NCBI GenBank assembly: GCA_018240405.1
Contig: JAFEFW010000615.1
Coordinates: forward strand, 62,001 to 126,000
Direction of reading: 5' to 3'
From: Pseudomonadota bacterium
GTDB taxonomy: Bacteria > Pseudomonadota > Alphaproteobacteria > Acetobacterales > Acetobacteraceae
DNA length: 64,000 bases
Positions 44,785-54,193 of the stretch are shown in pieces (within the stretch, counting starts at the first letter, position 1; each line of letters starts with the position of its first letter). The translations under genes were made by a program, and so were the position numbers. The notes beneath the pieces were generated by a model. The model had not been told where the DNA came from. It saw only the letters and a program-made list of their open reading frames with translations, and did not search any database.

Positions 44785-45636
44785 ATGACGTGTGGCTCGG
44801 CCGTAGGGGAGCCAAACGATCGCTGCCCTGACGCTCGTAATGACGGGGACGGCCACCTGACGGACGGCCCACGCCGGCGCCGCCTGTTGCTGGCTGTATT
44901 GTTTCCTGCCGTCACGCCTGCACTGTGTGCCGCCGGCCTATATGGTCTGACACCGGTGGTTGAGGCAAAGGCGGAGAGTTTCGATGCGGGCGAGCGTACC
45001 GAAATTGTTCGCATCCTGCGAGACGCGCTGAAGACTGACCCCACAATCCTGCAGGAGGCGTTGGAGACCTATGCCACCGATGCTCGGCAGCGGCGGGCGC
45101 AGGCCATGCGGCAGGCGATCGCGACGCGGCGAGACATGATTTTTAGCAAGAACGACCCGTCCGCCGGTCCGCCCGACGCACCTGTCACAGTCGTGGAGTT
45201 CTTCGACACCAACTGCGGCTACTGCCGGCAGGTCGAGCCGATGCTTAGCAGTTGGCTGCGTAACGGGCCGGGTCTTCGTATCATCTATAAGGACATGCCG
45301 ATCCTCGGTCCCTCGAGTTCACTCGGCTCGCGCGCGCTGCTGGCGGCACAACGTCAGGGCGCTTACCAAAGGTTGCGTGACGCCATGATGCACAGCCCGC
45401 CCAACCTGAATGAGGCATCGTTGCAGACGATCGTCAGCGATCTCGGCCTGGACTGGAACAGACTCCAGGCAGACATGGCAGATCCTACGATCCAGCAGCG
45501 CCTCGACGACAATGTGCGTCTTGGCCAGGATCTCGGCATCAGCGGCACGCCAGCTTTCGTGGTCGGCGATCGCCTCGTGCTGGGATCCGACATGGCGCAA
45601 CTGCAGGCGGCCATCATGGAGTCACGCCGCCGGTAA
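44785..45636 (+). CDS. DsbA-family periplasmic thiol-disulfide oxidoreductase
   Basis: This protein of about 283 residues has an N-terminal export signal or anchor (RRRRLLLAVLFPAVTPALCAAGLYG, about residues 30-55), a helical lead (about 65-120, similar to the N-terminal scaffold of ScsC/Com1-type proteins), and a thioredoxin-fold DsbA domain with active site Cys144-Gly-Tyr-Cys147 and cis-proline loop GTPAFVVG near 255. It should oxidise or isomerise disulfides in the periplasm. The start is uncertain: ATG 44785 is the first ATG; an in-frame TTG lies at 44758. The gene is divergent from the cysteine-rich G8 exoprotein and could help fold it before secretion. Confidence 0.88.
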   Translation: MTCGSAVGEPNDRCPDARNDGDGHLTDGPRRRRLLLAVLFPAVTPALCAAGLYGLTPVVEAKAESFDAGERTEIVRILRDALKTDPTILQEALETYATDARQRRAQAMRQAIATRRDMIFSKNDPSAGPPDAPVTVVEFFDTNCGYCRQVEPMLSSWLRNGPGLRIIYKDMPILGPSSSLGSRALLAAQRQGAYQRLRDAMMHSPPNLNEASLQTIVSDLGLDWNRLQADMADPTIQQRLDDNVRLGQDLGISGTPAFVVGDRLVLGSDMAQLQAAIMESRRR

Positions 45637-45701
45637 CCCGCCTCTTGCGCATCCCGTCCGTTCTTTGCAACGTTCCGCCGTACATCGCCGGAACTTCGCG
45701 C

Positions 45702-45995
45702 ATGCGCCTTCCCTGCCTTCTCGCATCTGTCCTGTTGCTGGCCGGCTGCGCCCAGACCACCCCGACTTTCCTGGCCAATGGGCAGGAAGTGATCCGCGTC
45801 ACCTGCAACAACACCATCCAAGGCGCCACCGCATGCTTCGCGGCAGCCGGCGAGATCTGCGGACCGCGTGGGTATGTCCTGTTCGACTGGACCGGCAAGC
45901 CGTGGCCACTGCCGTACCCCGAACCGGACGTCGTGGACGGGGACCCCGCCTTCTCCAGCACCGGGCTGCTGGTGGCCTGTCGCCGGACCGGCTGA
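45702..45995 (+). CDS. Small putative lipoprotein, unknown function
   Basis: This 97-residue protein has a lipoprotein signal MRLPCLLASVLLLAGC with lipobox LAGC, so Cys16 would be lipidated. The mature part has four further cysteines (VTCNNT, TACFAA, EICGPRG, VACRRT) in a pattern that could form two disulfides. The ATG at 45702 is preferred over 45645 because it produces the signal. I do not recognise the family. It lies 65 bases after the DsbA-like gene on the same strand and may be cotranscribed, which would suit a disulfide-containing protein. Confidence 0.65.
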   Translation: MRLPCLLASVLLLAGCAQTTPTFLANGQEVIRVTCNNTIQGATACFAAAGEICGPRGYVLFDWTGKPWPLPYPEPDVVDGDPAFSSTGLLVACRRTG

Positions 45996-46133
45996 CGGTC
46001 GGTCTATGTCCCGAACCCAAGCGGTTTGGCGATAACGGGGCCAATGCCGCTCACCGGGCGCCGGTTTGGCAGGATTGGCGAAGCCTGACCGGTGCGGGGC
46101 GCGCCCCGGACATCGGAGCGTGCCCGCGTATCG

Positions 46134-47198
46134 TCAGTTCAATCGCAGGTCGATGATGTGTTTCGGATCAGGCTGTAGGTCGCCCCGTTCGACCCGCTTG
46201 ACGATATCGGTCAGCGCAGCATTTGCCGGCGTCGCCAGGCCGATCTCCTCACCCTTGCGGCAGACGAAGCCGTTCAGAAACTCGATCTCGGTGCGGCGCC
46301 CTTTCACCATATCCTGACCCATGGAGGGCCGGTGTTCGCCGCCGCCGCCTTTGCTCACCTCGGCCAGACGATGCTCATCGTACTCGCGCGTGGCCGCCGC
46401 ATCGCCTTCGCCAGCGCGCGCAATCACTTCCGGATCGATGTGGTGGATTTCCTCCAATTCATACCCCAGCGCCAGACCGACGCGGATCGCCTCCGACCCG
46501 AGCCGCGAGCCGAAGCGGCGCAGCGTGTCGTTGCGTAGGATGTCCTTGCTGATCAGCCCGGTGCAGGCCGACAAGCCGTTGCCCATCACGTTGGTCACCA
46601 GCTTCGACCAGCGCTCACCCCACAAATTGGTCGTCGCCAGCGCCGAGTCGGCATAGGCCACCAGGCGGCGGATCTCCTCCGCACGGTCGGTGATACGACC
46701 ATGCACCTCACCGGTGCGAAATACTGTGTGCTTCTCCCCGCTCTTGCCGGCAGCACGGCGCACGTGACCGGGTTCGCACAGATCAACGGTGATCGAACTG
46801 GCGATGCAGCCGACCACCTTGCCCCAGCCGACCACGCCGGCAATCGTCTCCTCATTCATACAATTCTGTAAGGAAACGACAAAGCCGTTCGGCGCGAGGT
46901 ACTGGGCAATCATCGTCGTTGCCCATTCGGTATCGTATGACTTCATGCAGACAAAGGCGATATCGAACGGCTTTTCCTTCGAAATCTGCTGCAATTCCGT
47001 GAGGTGCAGGGCGCGGACCGGTGTCGACCAATCCGGGACGTCGCGGATGTGGGTCACCTTCAGGCCCTTGGCCTTCATGGTCTCAACATTTTCCGGCCAG
47101 GGATCGATGAAGGTGACGTCTTCCCCGGCCTGAGCCATGTGGGCGCCGGCATAAGCGCCGACCGCGCCCGTGCCCATGATCGCGATCTTGTAACCCAT
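46134..47198 (-). CDS. Ketopantoate reductase (ApbA/PanE) family oxidoreductase
   Basis: This 354-residue NAD(P)H-dependent oxidoreductase has the N-terminal Rossmann motif MGTGAVGAYAGAHMAQAG (residues 8-25) and the family's catalytic-region text (SLQNCMNEE near 128, ERWSKLVTNVMGNGLSACTG near 210-230 containing the conserved Lys-Leu-x-x-Asn). The C-terminal helical domain contains the usual PSMGQDMVKGRRTEIEFLNGFV. It is longer than typical PanE (about 300) because of a glycine-rich insert before PSMGQD. Family members reduce 2-dehydropantoate or act on other 2-keto acids; without pan neighbours a catabolic keto-acid role is equally possible. ATG 47198 is preferred over the frame start at 47267. 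It is divergent from the RND adaptor gene. Confidence 0.85.
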   Translation of the reverse strand: MGYKIAIMGTGAVGAYAGAHMAQAGEDVTFIDPWPENVETMKAKGLKVTHIRDVPDWSTPVRALHLTELQQISKEKPFDIAFVCMKSYDTEWATTMIAQYLAPNGFVVSLQNCMNEETIAGVVGWGKVVGCIASSITVDLCEPGHVRRAAGKSGEKHTVFRTGEVHGRITDRAEEIRRLVAYADSALATTNLWGERWSKLVTNVMGNGLSACTGLISKDILRNDTLRRFGSRLGSEAIRVGLALGYELEEIHHIDPEVIARAGEGDAAATREYDEHRLAEVSKGGGGEHRPSMGQDMVKGRRTEIEFLNGFVCRKGEEIGLATPANAALTDIVKRVERGDLQPDPKHIIDLRLN

Positions 47199-47417
47199 CG
47201 TTCCCGATCCCCTTGCTGCGATTGTTCGATCGCAGTCTGCCGCGTCGCGTAAGAAACGCAACCGCACGGCAGGAATACCGGCAAGCTACGTCATGTTGCG
47301 CCGCAATAAGTAATTACGATTCGTTACCTACCTCACTTTTTGGCTAGCGCGCAAACCAGTGGGTGAGAAGGCCATAGCGGCATGCCATATGCGCCACGAC
47401 GAGAGGGTGACGTGGCG

Positions 47418-48530
47418 ATGACGGGACGCGCTGAATGGCGACTGGCAGTGGCGGTGGGGATACTGCTGCTGGTTCGGTTCCCAGCACTCGCTGCCGACAT
47501 GTCTACGGTCCCGGTTCAAACGGCCGCAGCCCGGATCCAGGACGTGCCAGTACTGCTCGGTGGCCTCGGCACCGTGCAGCCACTGAACGTGGTGCAGATC
47601 AAGGCGCAGGTGAACGGCAACCTGATCGCTCTGCCGGCGCCGGAAGGGTCGACGGTACGCGCCGGCGACGTCCTGGCCGAAATCGATCCAAGACCCTACC
47701 AGGCGGCGCTGGACCAGGCCTTGGCACAGCGTGATGAGGATGCCGCCCTGCTGCACAGCGCGCAACTCGACCTGAAGCGTTTTCAGGACCTGGCAAAAAG
47801 CCAGTTCGCACCGGTACAGCAGGTCGACAACCAGCAGGCGACAGTGAACAAGCTGCTCGCGGCCATCGCGTTGGACAACGCCGTTGTCGAAACAGCTCGC
47901 ATCAATCTCGGCTACTGTGTGATCAAGGCCCCGTTCGACGGGCAGGTGGGATTTTACCAGGTAACCGTCGGCAACCTTGTGCAGGTGGCCAACGCCACCG
48001 CGATTCTGACGCTGACCCAGACCAGCCCGATTTCGGTCGTATTCACATTGCCGGAGGCTGCCCTGTCCAAGGTAACGGCAGCCCGCGCGCAGGGAGCCGT
48101 GCCGGTGCAGGCGCTCGATAATGATGGCCGCATGCTGGCACAGGGAACATTGCTGACACCCAACAACATGATCGACGCGGCGACCGGCACCATAGCGCTG
48201 AAAGCGACGTTCCCGAACCAGGACAGCCATCTGGTGGCCGGCCAGTTCGTCGACGCGCGCATTGAGGTGGAGACGCTGCGCCGGGCGGTCACAGCGCCGG
48301 TCGCTGCCATCAATCGTGGACCCGACGGCGCTTTCACCTATGTCGTCGACGCCAGTGGCACCGCCCGCCAAGTCCCGGTCTCCGTTGGACTGCAGTGGAA
48401 CGGCTGGCAGGTCATTACCCAAGGACTGGCTGGTGACGAGACACTCGTTGTCGGCGGCCAGTCGCGGCTCGGGCCCGGTATGACCGTCCGGGCCACTCCG
48501 GCCGCCGCCGATACCGCGGCACCGACATAG
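47418..48530 (+). CDS. RND efflux periplasmic adaptor (HlyD/MdtA family)
   Basis: This 370-residue membrane-fusion protein has a signal peptide ending near ALAAD (about residue 28). A split lipoyl/barrel-sandwich domain (QIKAQVNGNLIALPAPEGSTVRAGDVLAEIDPRPY and NLGYCVIKAPFDGQVGFYQVTVGNLV) flanks a helical hairpin (about 95-165), followed by the beta-barrel and membrane-proximal domains. ATG 47418 gives the signal peptide; ATG 47382 is in frame. It links the adjacent RND pump (13 bases downstream) to an outer-membrane channel encoded elsewhere. Confidence 0.9.
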   Translation: MTGRAEWRLAVAVGILLLVRFPALAADMSTVPVQTAAARIQDVPVLLGGLGTVQPLNVVQIKAQVNGNLIALPAPEGSTVRAGDVLAEIDPRPYQAALDQALAQRDEDAALLHSAQLDLKRFQDLAKSQFAPVQQVDNQQATVNKLLAAIALDNAVVETARINLGYCVIKAPFDGQVGFYQVTVGNLVQVANATAILTLTQTSPISVVFTLPEAALSKVTAARAQGAVPVQALDNDGRMLAQGTLLTPNNMIDAATGTIALKATFPNQDSHLVAGQFVDARIEVETLRRAVTAPVAAINRGPDGAFTYVVDASGTARQVPVSVGLQWNGWQVITQGLAGDETLVVGGQSRLGPGMTVRATPAAADTAAPT

Positions 48531-48543
48531 GATTTCATTTCGC

Positions 48544-51500
48544 ATGAGCGTATCAACGCCGTTCATCCGGCGGCCGATTGCCACGTCCCTGCTGATGGCC
48601 GCGCTGTTCCTGGCCGGCTTGGTTGCCTACCCGCTGCTTCCGGTGGCGCCGCTGCCCAACGTGCAGTTCCCGACACTGACCGTGACCGCGCAATATCCGG
48701 GTGCCAGTCCGGAAACGATGGCGGCGACCGTGGCAACGCCGCTGGAGACGCAGTTCGGCCAGATGCTGCCCGGCCTGACCCAGATGACCTCCGTCTCGGT
48801 CCTGGGTTCGACCCAGATCACACTGCAGTTTGGACTGGAAACCGACCTCGGCCAATCAGAGACCTTATTGCTGGAGGCGATCAACGCAGCGGAAGGTTCA
48901 CTGCCGAAGGGCATGCCCTCGCCGCCGACGTTCAGGGCCATCAACCCGGCCGACGCCCCGATCATGATCCTGGCGATGCAGTCCGACCAGGCGCCTATCA
49001 CCGAGGTCGACAGTTACGCAGAGAACCTGGTCGAACAGCAGCTTTCCCAGTTGCCCGGTGTCGGCCAGGTTCTGGTCGGCGGCCAGCAGACACCGGCCAT
49101 CCGGGTGCAGGTGGATCCGGCGCGACTGGCTACGATGGGGCTGACGCTGGAAGACGTACGCAGCGTCCTGAGCACCGTCACGGTCGACGACCCCAAGGGC
49201 AGCATCGACGGACCGAACAGAGCATTTACCGTCTACGCCAATGACCAACTGACACAGGCGGAGCCCTATAACCGGATCATTATCGGTTACCGCAACGGTG
49301 CGCCAATCCGCATCGGCGACATCGGCCGGGCGGTCGCGGGTCCGCAGAACCGCGAGCTCGGCGCGTGGACCAACGGCAAGCGCTCCGTGCTGTTGCTGGT
49401 GTTCAAGCAGCCGAACGCCAATGTCATTGCGACTGCGGACGGCGTGAAGGCAAAGCTGGAGTCGTTGCGGGCCAATATCCCGCCCAACATCCACCTGGAC
49501 GTGGTCTCGGACCGCACGCTGACCATCCGGGCCTCGGTGTCGGACGTGGACTTCACGCTGATGCTGTCGATCGGCCTGGTCGTAATGGTGATCTTCCTGT
49601 TCCTGCGGAACCTGTGGGCGACCATCATCCCCAGCATCACCATTCCCGTCGCGCTGGTGGCGACGCTGGGCGCGATGTATCTGTGCGGCTTCAGCCTGGA
49701 CAATCTGTCGCTGATGGGACTGACGATTGCGGTCGGATTTGTTGTCGACGACGCGATCGTCATGCTGGAGAACATCTTCCGACATATTGAAGACGGCATG
49801 AAACCGTTCGATGCTGCCCTGCAGGGGGCGGCAGAAATCGGCTTCACGATTGTCTCCATCAGCCTGTCGCTGATAGCGGTGTTCATCCCGCTGCTGCTGA
49901 TGGGTGGCATCGTTGGCCGCATCTTCCGGGAATTTGCCATCGTCGTATCGATCACCATCGTCCTGTCAGCTATTGTCTCGCTGACGCTGACCCCAATGTT
50001 GTGCTCGCGTTTCCTGGCATCGCCAACTCACCGGCACAGCAAAACCTATCAGTGGGTCGAGGCGTTTTTTGACAGCATGCTACGGTTCTACACGCGTACA
50101 TTGGACATTGCGCTGCGCTTCCGGTTCCTGACGCTTCTTGTGTTCATTGCGACGGTTACGCTGACCGGCGTGCTGTACGTCGTCATCCCGAAAGGATTCT
50201 TCCCCACACAGGACACCGGCATCGTGATCGGCATCACGGACGCGGCGCAGGACGTATCCTTTCAGCAGATGGCTACCTTGCAGCAGCGCGCCGCAGCCGT
50301 GGTGCTGGACAATCCGGACGTGGCCACAGTGGTATCGACTGTCGGCGCGGGCGTAGCCGGGCAGACCGCCAACAATGGCCGGATGTACATCACGCTGAAG
50401 CCGTGGGACGAGCGGAAGGCCAGCGCGACCCAGGTGATTGGCCAATTGAGCGCGGCGATGCAGGCCGTGCCGGGTATCCGGTTGTTCCTGCAACCGGCGC
50501 AGGACGTCAGCGTCGGTGCCCGCCTCGGCCGGACGATGTATCAATACACGTTGCAGGACGCGAGCCAGGCGGAGCTAAACGTTTGGGCGCCTAAAATTCT
50601 GGCCCGGATGCAGCAAAGTCCGTTGCTGGCGGACGTAACCTCCGATCAGGAGAACGCGGGCGCCACCGAAACGCTGACCTATGATCGCGACCAGGCTGCT
50701 CGATTTGGTGTGCAACCGGCCGCAATCGATGCGATCCTGTATGATGCATTCGGGCAGCGGCAGGTGGCGCAGTATTTCACCGGCAACAAGGCGTACTATG
50801 TGATCCTGGAGTCGCTGCCGAACCAGTACAGTGACCCGTCAACGCTGCAGAAGCTGTATGTGCACGCGACAAGCGGTGCGATGGTGCCGCTCTCGACGCT
50901 GCTGCATGAGACGACGCTGCCGGTGCAGCCGCTTGCGATCAACCACCAGAGTCAATTCCCCTCTGTCACCATCTCCTTCAACCTCAGGGGTGAGGCCTCG
51001 CTTGGCGATGCCGTCAGAAGCGTGCAGCAAATCCAGGCATCAATGGGGGTTCCGCCGACGGTACAGGGCAGCTTCCAGGGCACAGCGCAGGCGTTCCAGA
51101 CATCGCTTCGTTCCGAACCGTACCTGATCGCGGCAGCTCTGGTGGCCGTCTACATCATTCTTGGCATTTTGTACGAGAGCTACATCCTGCCGCTGACCAT
51201 CCTGTCGACGCTGCCTTCGGCCGGCGTAGGCGCGTTGTTGATGCTGCTGGCATTCCACTACCAGCTCACGGTGATCGCATTGATCGGCATCATCCTGTTG
51301 ATCGGCATCGTGAAGAAGAACGGCATCATGATGGTCGATTTTGCCATCGCTGCCGAGCGGCGGGAGAGCCTGTCCCCACTGCAGGCGATCCGTCAGGCGT
51401 GCCTGCTGCGCTTCCGTCCTATCCTCATGACGACGATGGCGGCGCTGTTAAGCGGGCTGCCGCTGATGCTGGAAAGTGGCGCAGGTTCCGAATTGCGCAA

Positions 51501-51672
51501 GCCGTTGGGCATCGCCATGGTCGGCGGCCTGCTGCTGAGTCAGGTGCTGACGCTCTACACGACGCCGGTCATCTACCTGTATCTCGATCGCCTGCAGCAC
51601 TGGCTGGTCCCGGAACGGCGGCGCCACGCTCCCCGTCTGGCGGGCAAGATGGGGGCGATGGCCGCGGATTGA
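48544..51672 (+). CDS. RND multidrug efflux transporter (MdtB/AcrB-like)
   Basis: This 1042-residue inner-membrane proton antiporter has the standard RND layout: N-terminal helix (FIRRPIATSLLMAALFLAGLVAY), first large periplasmic loop, helices 2-7 (with the essential proton-relay aspartate pair in VGFVVDDAIVMLEN and the conserved NRSE-type region GFVVDDAI), second periplasmic loop, and helices 8-12 with GIVKKNGIMMVDFA. It starts 13 bases after the adaptor stop. The closest named family is MdtB/MdtC-type (no separate partner pump here). No outer-membrane factor gene is adjacent. Likely substrates are lipophilic drugs or bile-salt-like compounds. Confidence 0.93.
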   Translation: MSVSTPFIRRPIATSLLMAALFLAGLVAYPLLPVAPLPNVQFPTLTVTAQYPGASPETMAATVATPLETQFGQMLPGLTQMTSVSVLGSTQITLQFGLETDLGQSETLLLEAINAAEGSLPKGMPSPPTFRAINPADAPIMILAMQSDQAPITEVDSYAENLVEQQLSQLPGVGQVLVGGQQTPAIRVQVDPARLATMGLTLEDVRSVLSTVTVDDPKGSIDGPNRAFTVYANDQLTQAEPYNRIIIGYRNGAPIRIGDIGRAVAGPQNRELGAWTNGKRSVLLLVFKQPNANVIATADGVKAKLESLRANIPPNIHLDVVSDRTLTIRASVSDVDFTLMLSIGLVVMVIFLFLRNLWATIIPSITIPVALVATLGAMYLCGFSLDNLSLMGLTIAVGFVVDDAIVMLENIFRHIEDGMKPFDAALQGAAEIGFTIVSISLSLIAVFIPLLLMGGIVGRIFREFAIVVSITIVLSAIVSLTLTPMLCSRFLASPTHRHSKTYQWVEAFFDSMLRFYTRTLDIALRFRFLTLLVFIATVTLTGVLYVVIPKGFFPTQDTGIVIGITDAAQDVSFQQMATLQQRAAAVVLDNPDVATVVSTVGAGVAGQTANNGRMYITLKPWDERKASATQVIGQLSAAMQAVPGIRLFLQPAQDVSVGARLGRTMYQYTLQDASQAELNVWAPKILARMQQSPLLADVTSDQENAGATETLTYDRDQAARFGVQPAAIDAILYDAFGQRQVAQYFTGNKAYYVILESLPNQYSDPSTLQKLYVHATSGAMVPLSTLLHETTLPVQPLAINHQSQFPSVTISFNLRGEASLGDAVRSVQQIQASMGVPPTVQGSFQGTAQAFQTSLRSEPYLIAAALVAVYIILGILYESYILPLTILSTLPSAGVGALLMLLAFHYQLTVIALIGIILLIGIVKKNGIMMVDFAIAAERRESLSPLQAIRQACLLRFRPILMTTMAALLSGLPLMLESGAGSELRKPLGIAMVGGLLLSQVLTLYTTPVIYLYLDRLQHWLVPERRRHAPRLAGKMGAMAAD

Positions 51673-52278
51673 CAGGCAGGCCGTTCGCCCCGCGCGTCGT
51701 CCGGGGATGGTGCCGGGTCTACCAGCGCACCCGTGCACCGACCGCGAGTTCGCCTTGTCATAGTGTGCGGATGCGGACAATCGGGGGCGGCGTGTCACTG
51801 CAGGTAGGCCACGCCATATTATAATTATTCCGTAACGGACGGCGGGCAACGTCAACAGCTCCGGGCATGGCACGTTGGTTACACTTGCATCCTTCCTGGC
51901 ACCCAATACGAAAAATCTATCACATATCGTTTCGGTAAGACTCTTATTTCGATTTTGTCCATGTCTTTGGCGGAACTTTCCTGCCACATGCCGCACTTTC
52001 TGCACGTGTACTTCACAGGAAATTGTTGACCCGGCAATCACGGAACCGTTATCGGATGCGCACGCCCTGAATGCCGGAGGTGCCGAATGACGAAACGGAA
52101 TGCATCCGTCGCATGCAACGATTACGCAACATTGCCGCTCGTTGCGCAAACATCAGCCCGCATCTGCACTGGCCAGGCAATCCGGCGGTAGCAGCCTCGC
52201 TCGACGACTGACGCCTTGATAGGCCGAGCCTGAACGGCTCGACGATTCTGCCAATTCCAATATGATAGGACCGACGCG
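51673..52278. other. 606-base intergenic region, comparatively AT-rich, no gene seen
   Basis: Between the RND pump and the MFS gene, both on the plus strand, no convincing coding sequence is visible. From about 51815 to 52080 the base composition is visibly more AT-rich than the surroundings (for example TATTATAATTATTCC near 51817). A sigma-70-like promoter, TTGACC at 52026-52031 and TTATCG at 52049-52054 with 17-base spacing, could drive the MFS gene. This stretch may be a regulatory or foreign segment. Confidence 0.5.
52026..52054 (+). promoter_or_regulatory. Candidate sigma-70 promoter upstream of the MFS gene
   Basis: TTGACC and TTATCG are separated by 17 bases, within an AT-rich intergenic stretch about 225 bases upstream of the MFS start. 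The -35 is close to consensus (TTGACA), the -10 is weak (TATAAT). Identification is by pattern only. Confidence 0.3.
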
Positions 52279-53460
52279 ATGATCCTGGATCGCGCGGAGC
52301 AGCAATTTCGCCTGCTCACCATCCATAACATGATCTGGGCGCTCGCCATGTCGCTCGTCGGCGGCTTCGTTGGTGCCCACCTGCTGCAGATGGGTTTCAG
52401 CGTCGCCCAGACGCTATGTATCTACGCCCTGCTGTTGGCGGCCCGATGCGGGGTACGGCTAGCGGTTCTCCCGATTGTCCGGCGCATCGGCGTACAAAGC
52501 GCCCTGCTGCTGGGCGCCATCGTCACGTCGCTCCAGTTCCTGCCGCTGATTTACGTCAACCACCCGGTTGGATTGACGATATGGGTGGCGCTGATTTCGT
52601 TAGGGGAATGCATCTACTGGCCGATCTACCACGCCGCAAACGCGACCTGTGGCGGTAACGGACGCCGGGGCAGGCAGATCGCACTACGTCAGATCGGCAA
52701 CACGGCCATTTCGCTTTTCGGTCCCGTTGGCGGCGGCTTGCTGTTGACGCATTGCGGGCCGTCGCCGGCGTTCAGTCTGGCAACAGCCCTTTGCCTCGTC
52801 TCTATTGTTCCGCTGCGCCGGCTGCGCCGTATCGACCTCGGCCCCGTCCCCACGGTGCGCCAGTCCGTGTATGGAATTGACCATAGCGCCCTGGCCGCCT
52901 TTGCCGCAGACGGCTGGATCAGCGCGGGCTGCGGTATTGCCTGGCCACTCATCCTGTTCACTGCTGTCGGCGCTTCGTACGAGGCAATGGGTTCCGCCAG
53001 CAGCGCCGCATCCCTTGCTGGTAGCCTCGCCGGGTTTGGCTGCGGTGTGGCTATCGACCGCGGCCACCGCGGTGCGCTCACGCGTTGGGTCACCGCCGGT
53101 CTGCTGCTCGGCATCGCACTCCGCGCCACCGCCTCATGGGCGCCGTGGGCAGCAATTGGGGCAAACATTCTGGGCGCTGTCGTTGGCGGTCTGTATTGCC
53201 CGATGCTGATGAGCACGATCTACGATAAAGCGAAACAATCCGGCTCTGCGTATCGCTTCCACCTCGCGATCGAAGCCGGGTGGGATATGGGCGCTCTGCT
53301 TGGATGTTTCGCCGCCGCGCTGGTGGTCTGGAGCGGCGCACCGGTCACCTTGGCGGTATTGCCATCGGCTCTTGGGCTGGCAGTCATTAACCGCTGCCTG
53401 CGTCCACGGGGCCAAGGGATAACCACGACAGCCGGCATGGCTCTTGCGGGGGCAGGCTGA
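52279..53460 (+). CDS. Major facilitator superfamily transporter
   Basis: This 393-residue membrane protein has about 11-12 hydrophobic helices in two halves separated by a cytoplasmic loop near residue 190-205 (RRLRRIDLGPVPTVRQSVYG). The loop between helices 2 and 3 is basic (LAARCGVRLAVLPIVRRIGVQ), as in MFS antiporters. No substrate motif is recognisable. ATG 52279 is preceded by a weak ribosome-binding sequence. It is monocistronic, convergent with the liv operon. Confidence 0.82.
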   Translation: MILDRAEQQFRLLTIHNMIWALAMSLVGGFVGAHLLQMGFSVAQTLCIYALLLAARCGVRLAVLPIVRRIGVQSALLLGAIVTSLQFLPLIYVNHPVGLTIWVALISLGECIYWPIYHAANATCGGNGRRGRQIALRQIGNTAISLFGPVGGGLLLTHCGPSPAFSLATALCLVSIVPLRRLRRIDLGPVPTVRQSVYGIDHSALAAFAADGWISAGCGIAWPLILFTAVGASYEAMGSASSAASLAGSLAGFGCGVAIDRGHRGALTRWVTAGLLLGIALRATASWAPWAAIGANILGAVVGGLYCPMLMSTIYDKAKQSGSAYRFHLAIEAGWDMGALLGCFAAALVVWSGAPVTLAVLPSALGLAVINRCLRPRGQGITTTAGMALAGAG

Positions 53461-53470
53461 CGATAGCCCG

Positions 53471-54193
53471 TTACGCGTGTCCGCCTTCCAGATATGCGGC
53501 GCGGATCTCCGGCCGAGCCAGAAGATCCGCGCCGGTGCCAGCCATGGTGATGGCACCGTTCACCAGGACGTAGCCGCGGTGCGCCAGGCGCAGTGCCTGG
53601 AAGGCGTTCTGTTCCACCAGCAGCACCGTTAATCCGGCGCTGCGGTTCAGGTCGCGAATCGCACCAAAGATCTGCCGCACCACCAGGGGGGCAAGACCGA
53701 GGGACGGCTCATCCAGCAGCAGCAGACGCGGCCGGGACATCAACGCGCGGGCGATCGCCAGCATCTGCTGCTCTCCCCCGGACAATGTGCCGCCACGTTG
53801 CGTCATACGCTCCTTCAGGCGCGGAAACAGCGTGAATACTTGCTCCAGCAGGTCCGGGACGTTGCCCTGCCCGGAAACCTCTGCACCCATCAGCAGGTTT
53901 TCGTAGACCGTCATCCGCGCGAAGATGCGCCGCCCTTCCGGCGCCTGCGCGATGCCGCGCCGCATGATCAGGTGTGTCGGCATGCCAGTGATGTCTTCGC
54001 CCTCATGCACGATCTTGCCCGACCGGGCACGCGGGTTGCCGCAGATTGTCATCATCAACGTGGACTTACCGGCACCGTTGGCCCCGATCAGCGTGACGAT
54101 CTCGCCTTCCTCAACGGTCAGGTTGATGCCGCGCAGGGCCTGGATCGCGCCGTAGAATGCGGTGACGCCGGACAGGGACAGAACGGTGCTCAT
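53471..54193 (-). CDS. livF: Branched-chain amino acid-type ABC transporter ATPase LivF
   Basis: This 240-residue ATPase has Walker A GANGAGKST, signature LSGGEQQMLAIARALM, Walker B LLLLDEPSLGLAP and the LivF-specific opening (YGAIQALRGINLTVEEGEIVTLIG). With LivG it powers the LivHM permease pair. It overlaps livG by four bases and is the last gene of the minus-strand operon livH-livM-livG-livF. No LivK/LivJ binding protein gene is present in the window. Confidence 0.93.
   Translation of the reverse strand: MSTVLSLSGVTAFYGAIQALRGINLTVEEGEIVTLIGANGAGKSTLMMTICGNPRARSGKIVHEGEDITGMPTHLIMRRGIAQAPEGRRIFARMTVYENLLMGAEVSGQGNVPDLLEQVFTLFPRLKERMTQRGGTLSGGEQQMLAIARALMSRPRLLLLDEPSLGLAPLVVRQIFGAIRDLNRSAGLTVLLVEQNAFQALRLAHRGYVLVNGAITMAGTGADLLARPEIRAAYLEGGHA

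Noticed and set aside
46095..46108. CGGGGCGCGCCCCG palindrome as a terminator
   Set aside because: The effective hairpin would have only a 5 bp stem with no T-run; such palindromes are common in GC-rich DNA.
47305..47330. GTAATTAC...GTTAC repeats as an operator between the KPR and RND genes
   Set aside because: The symmetry is imperfect and no regulator gene is adjacent; too weak to annotate.
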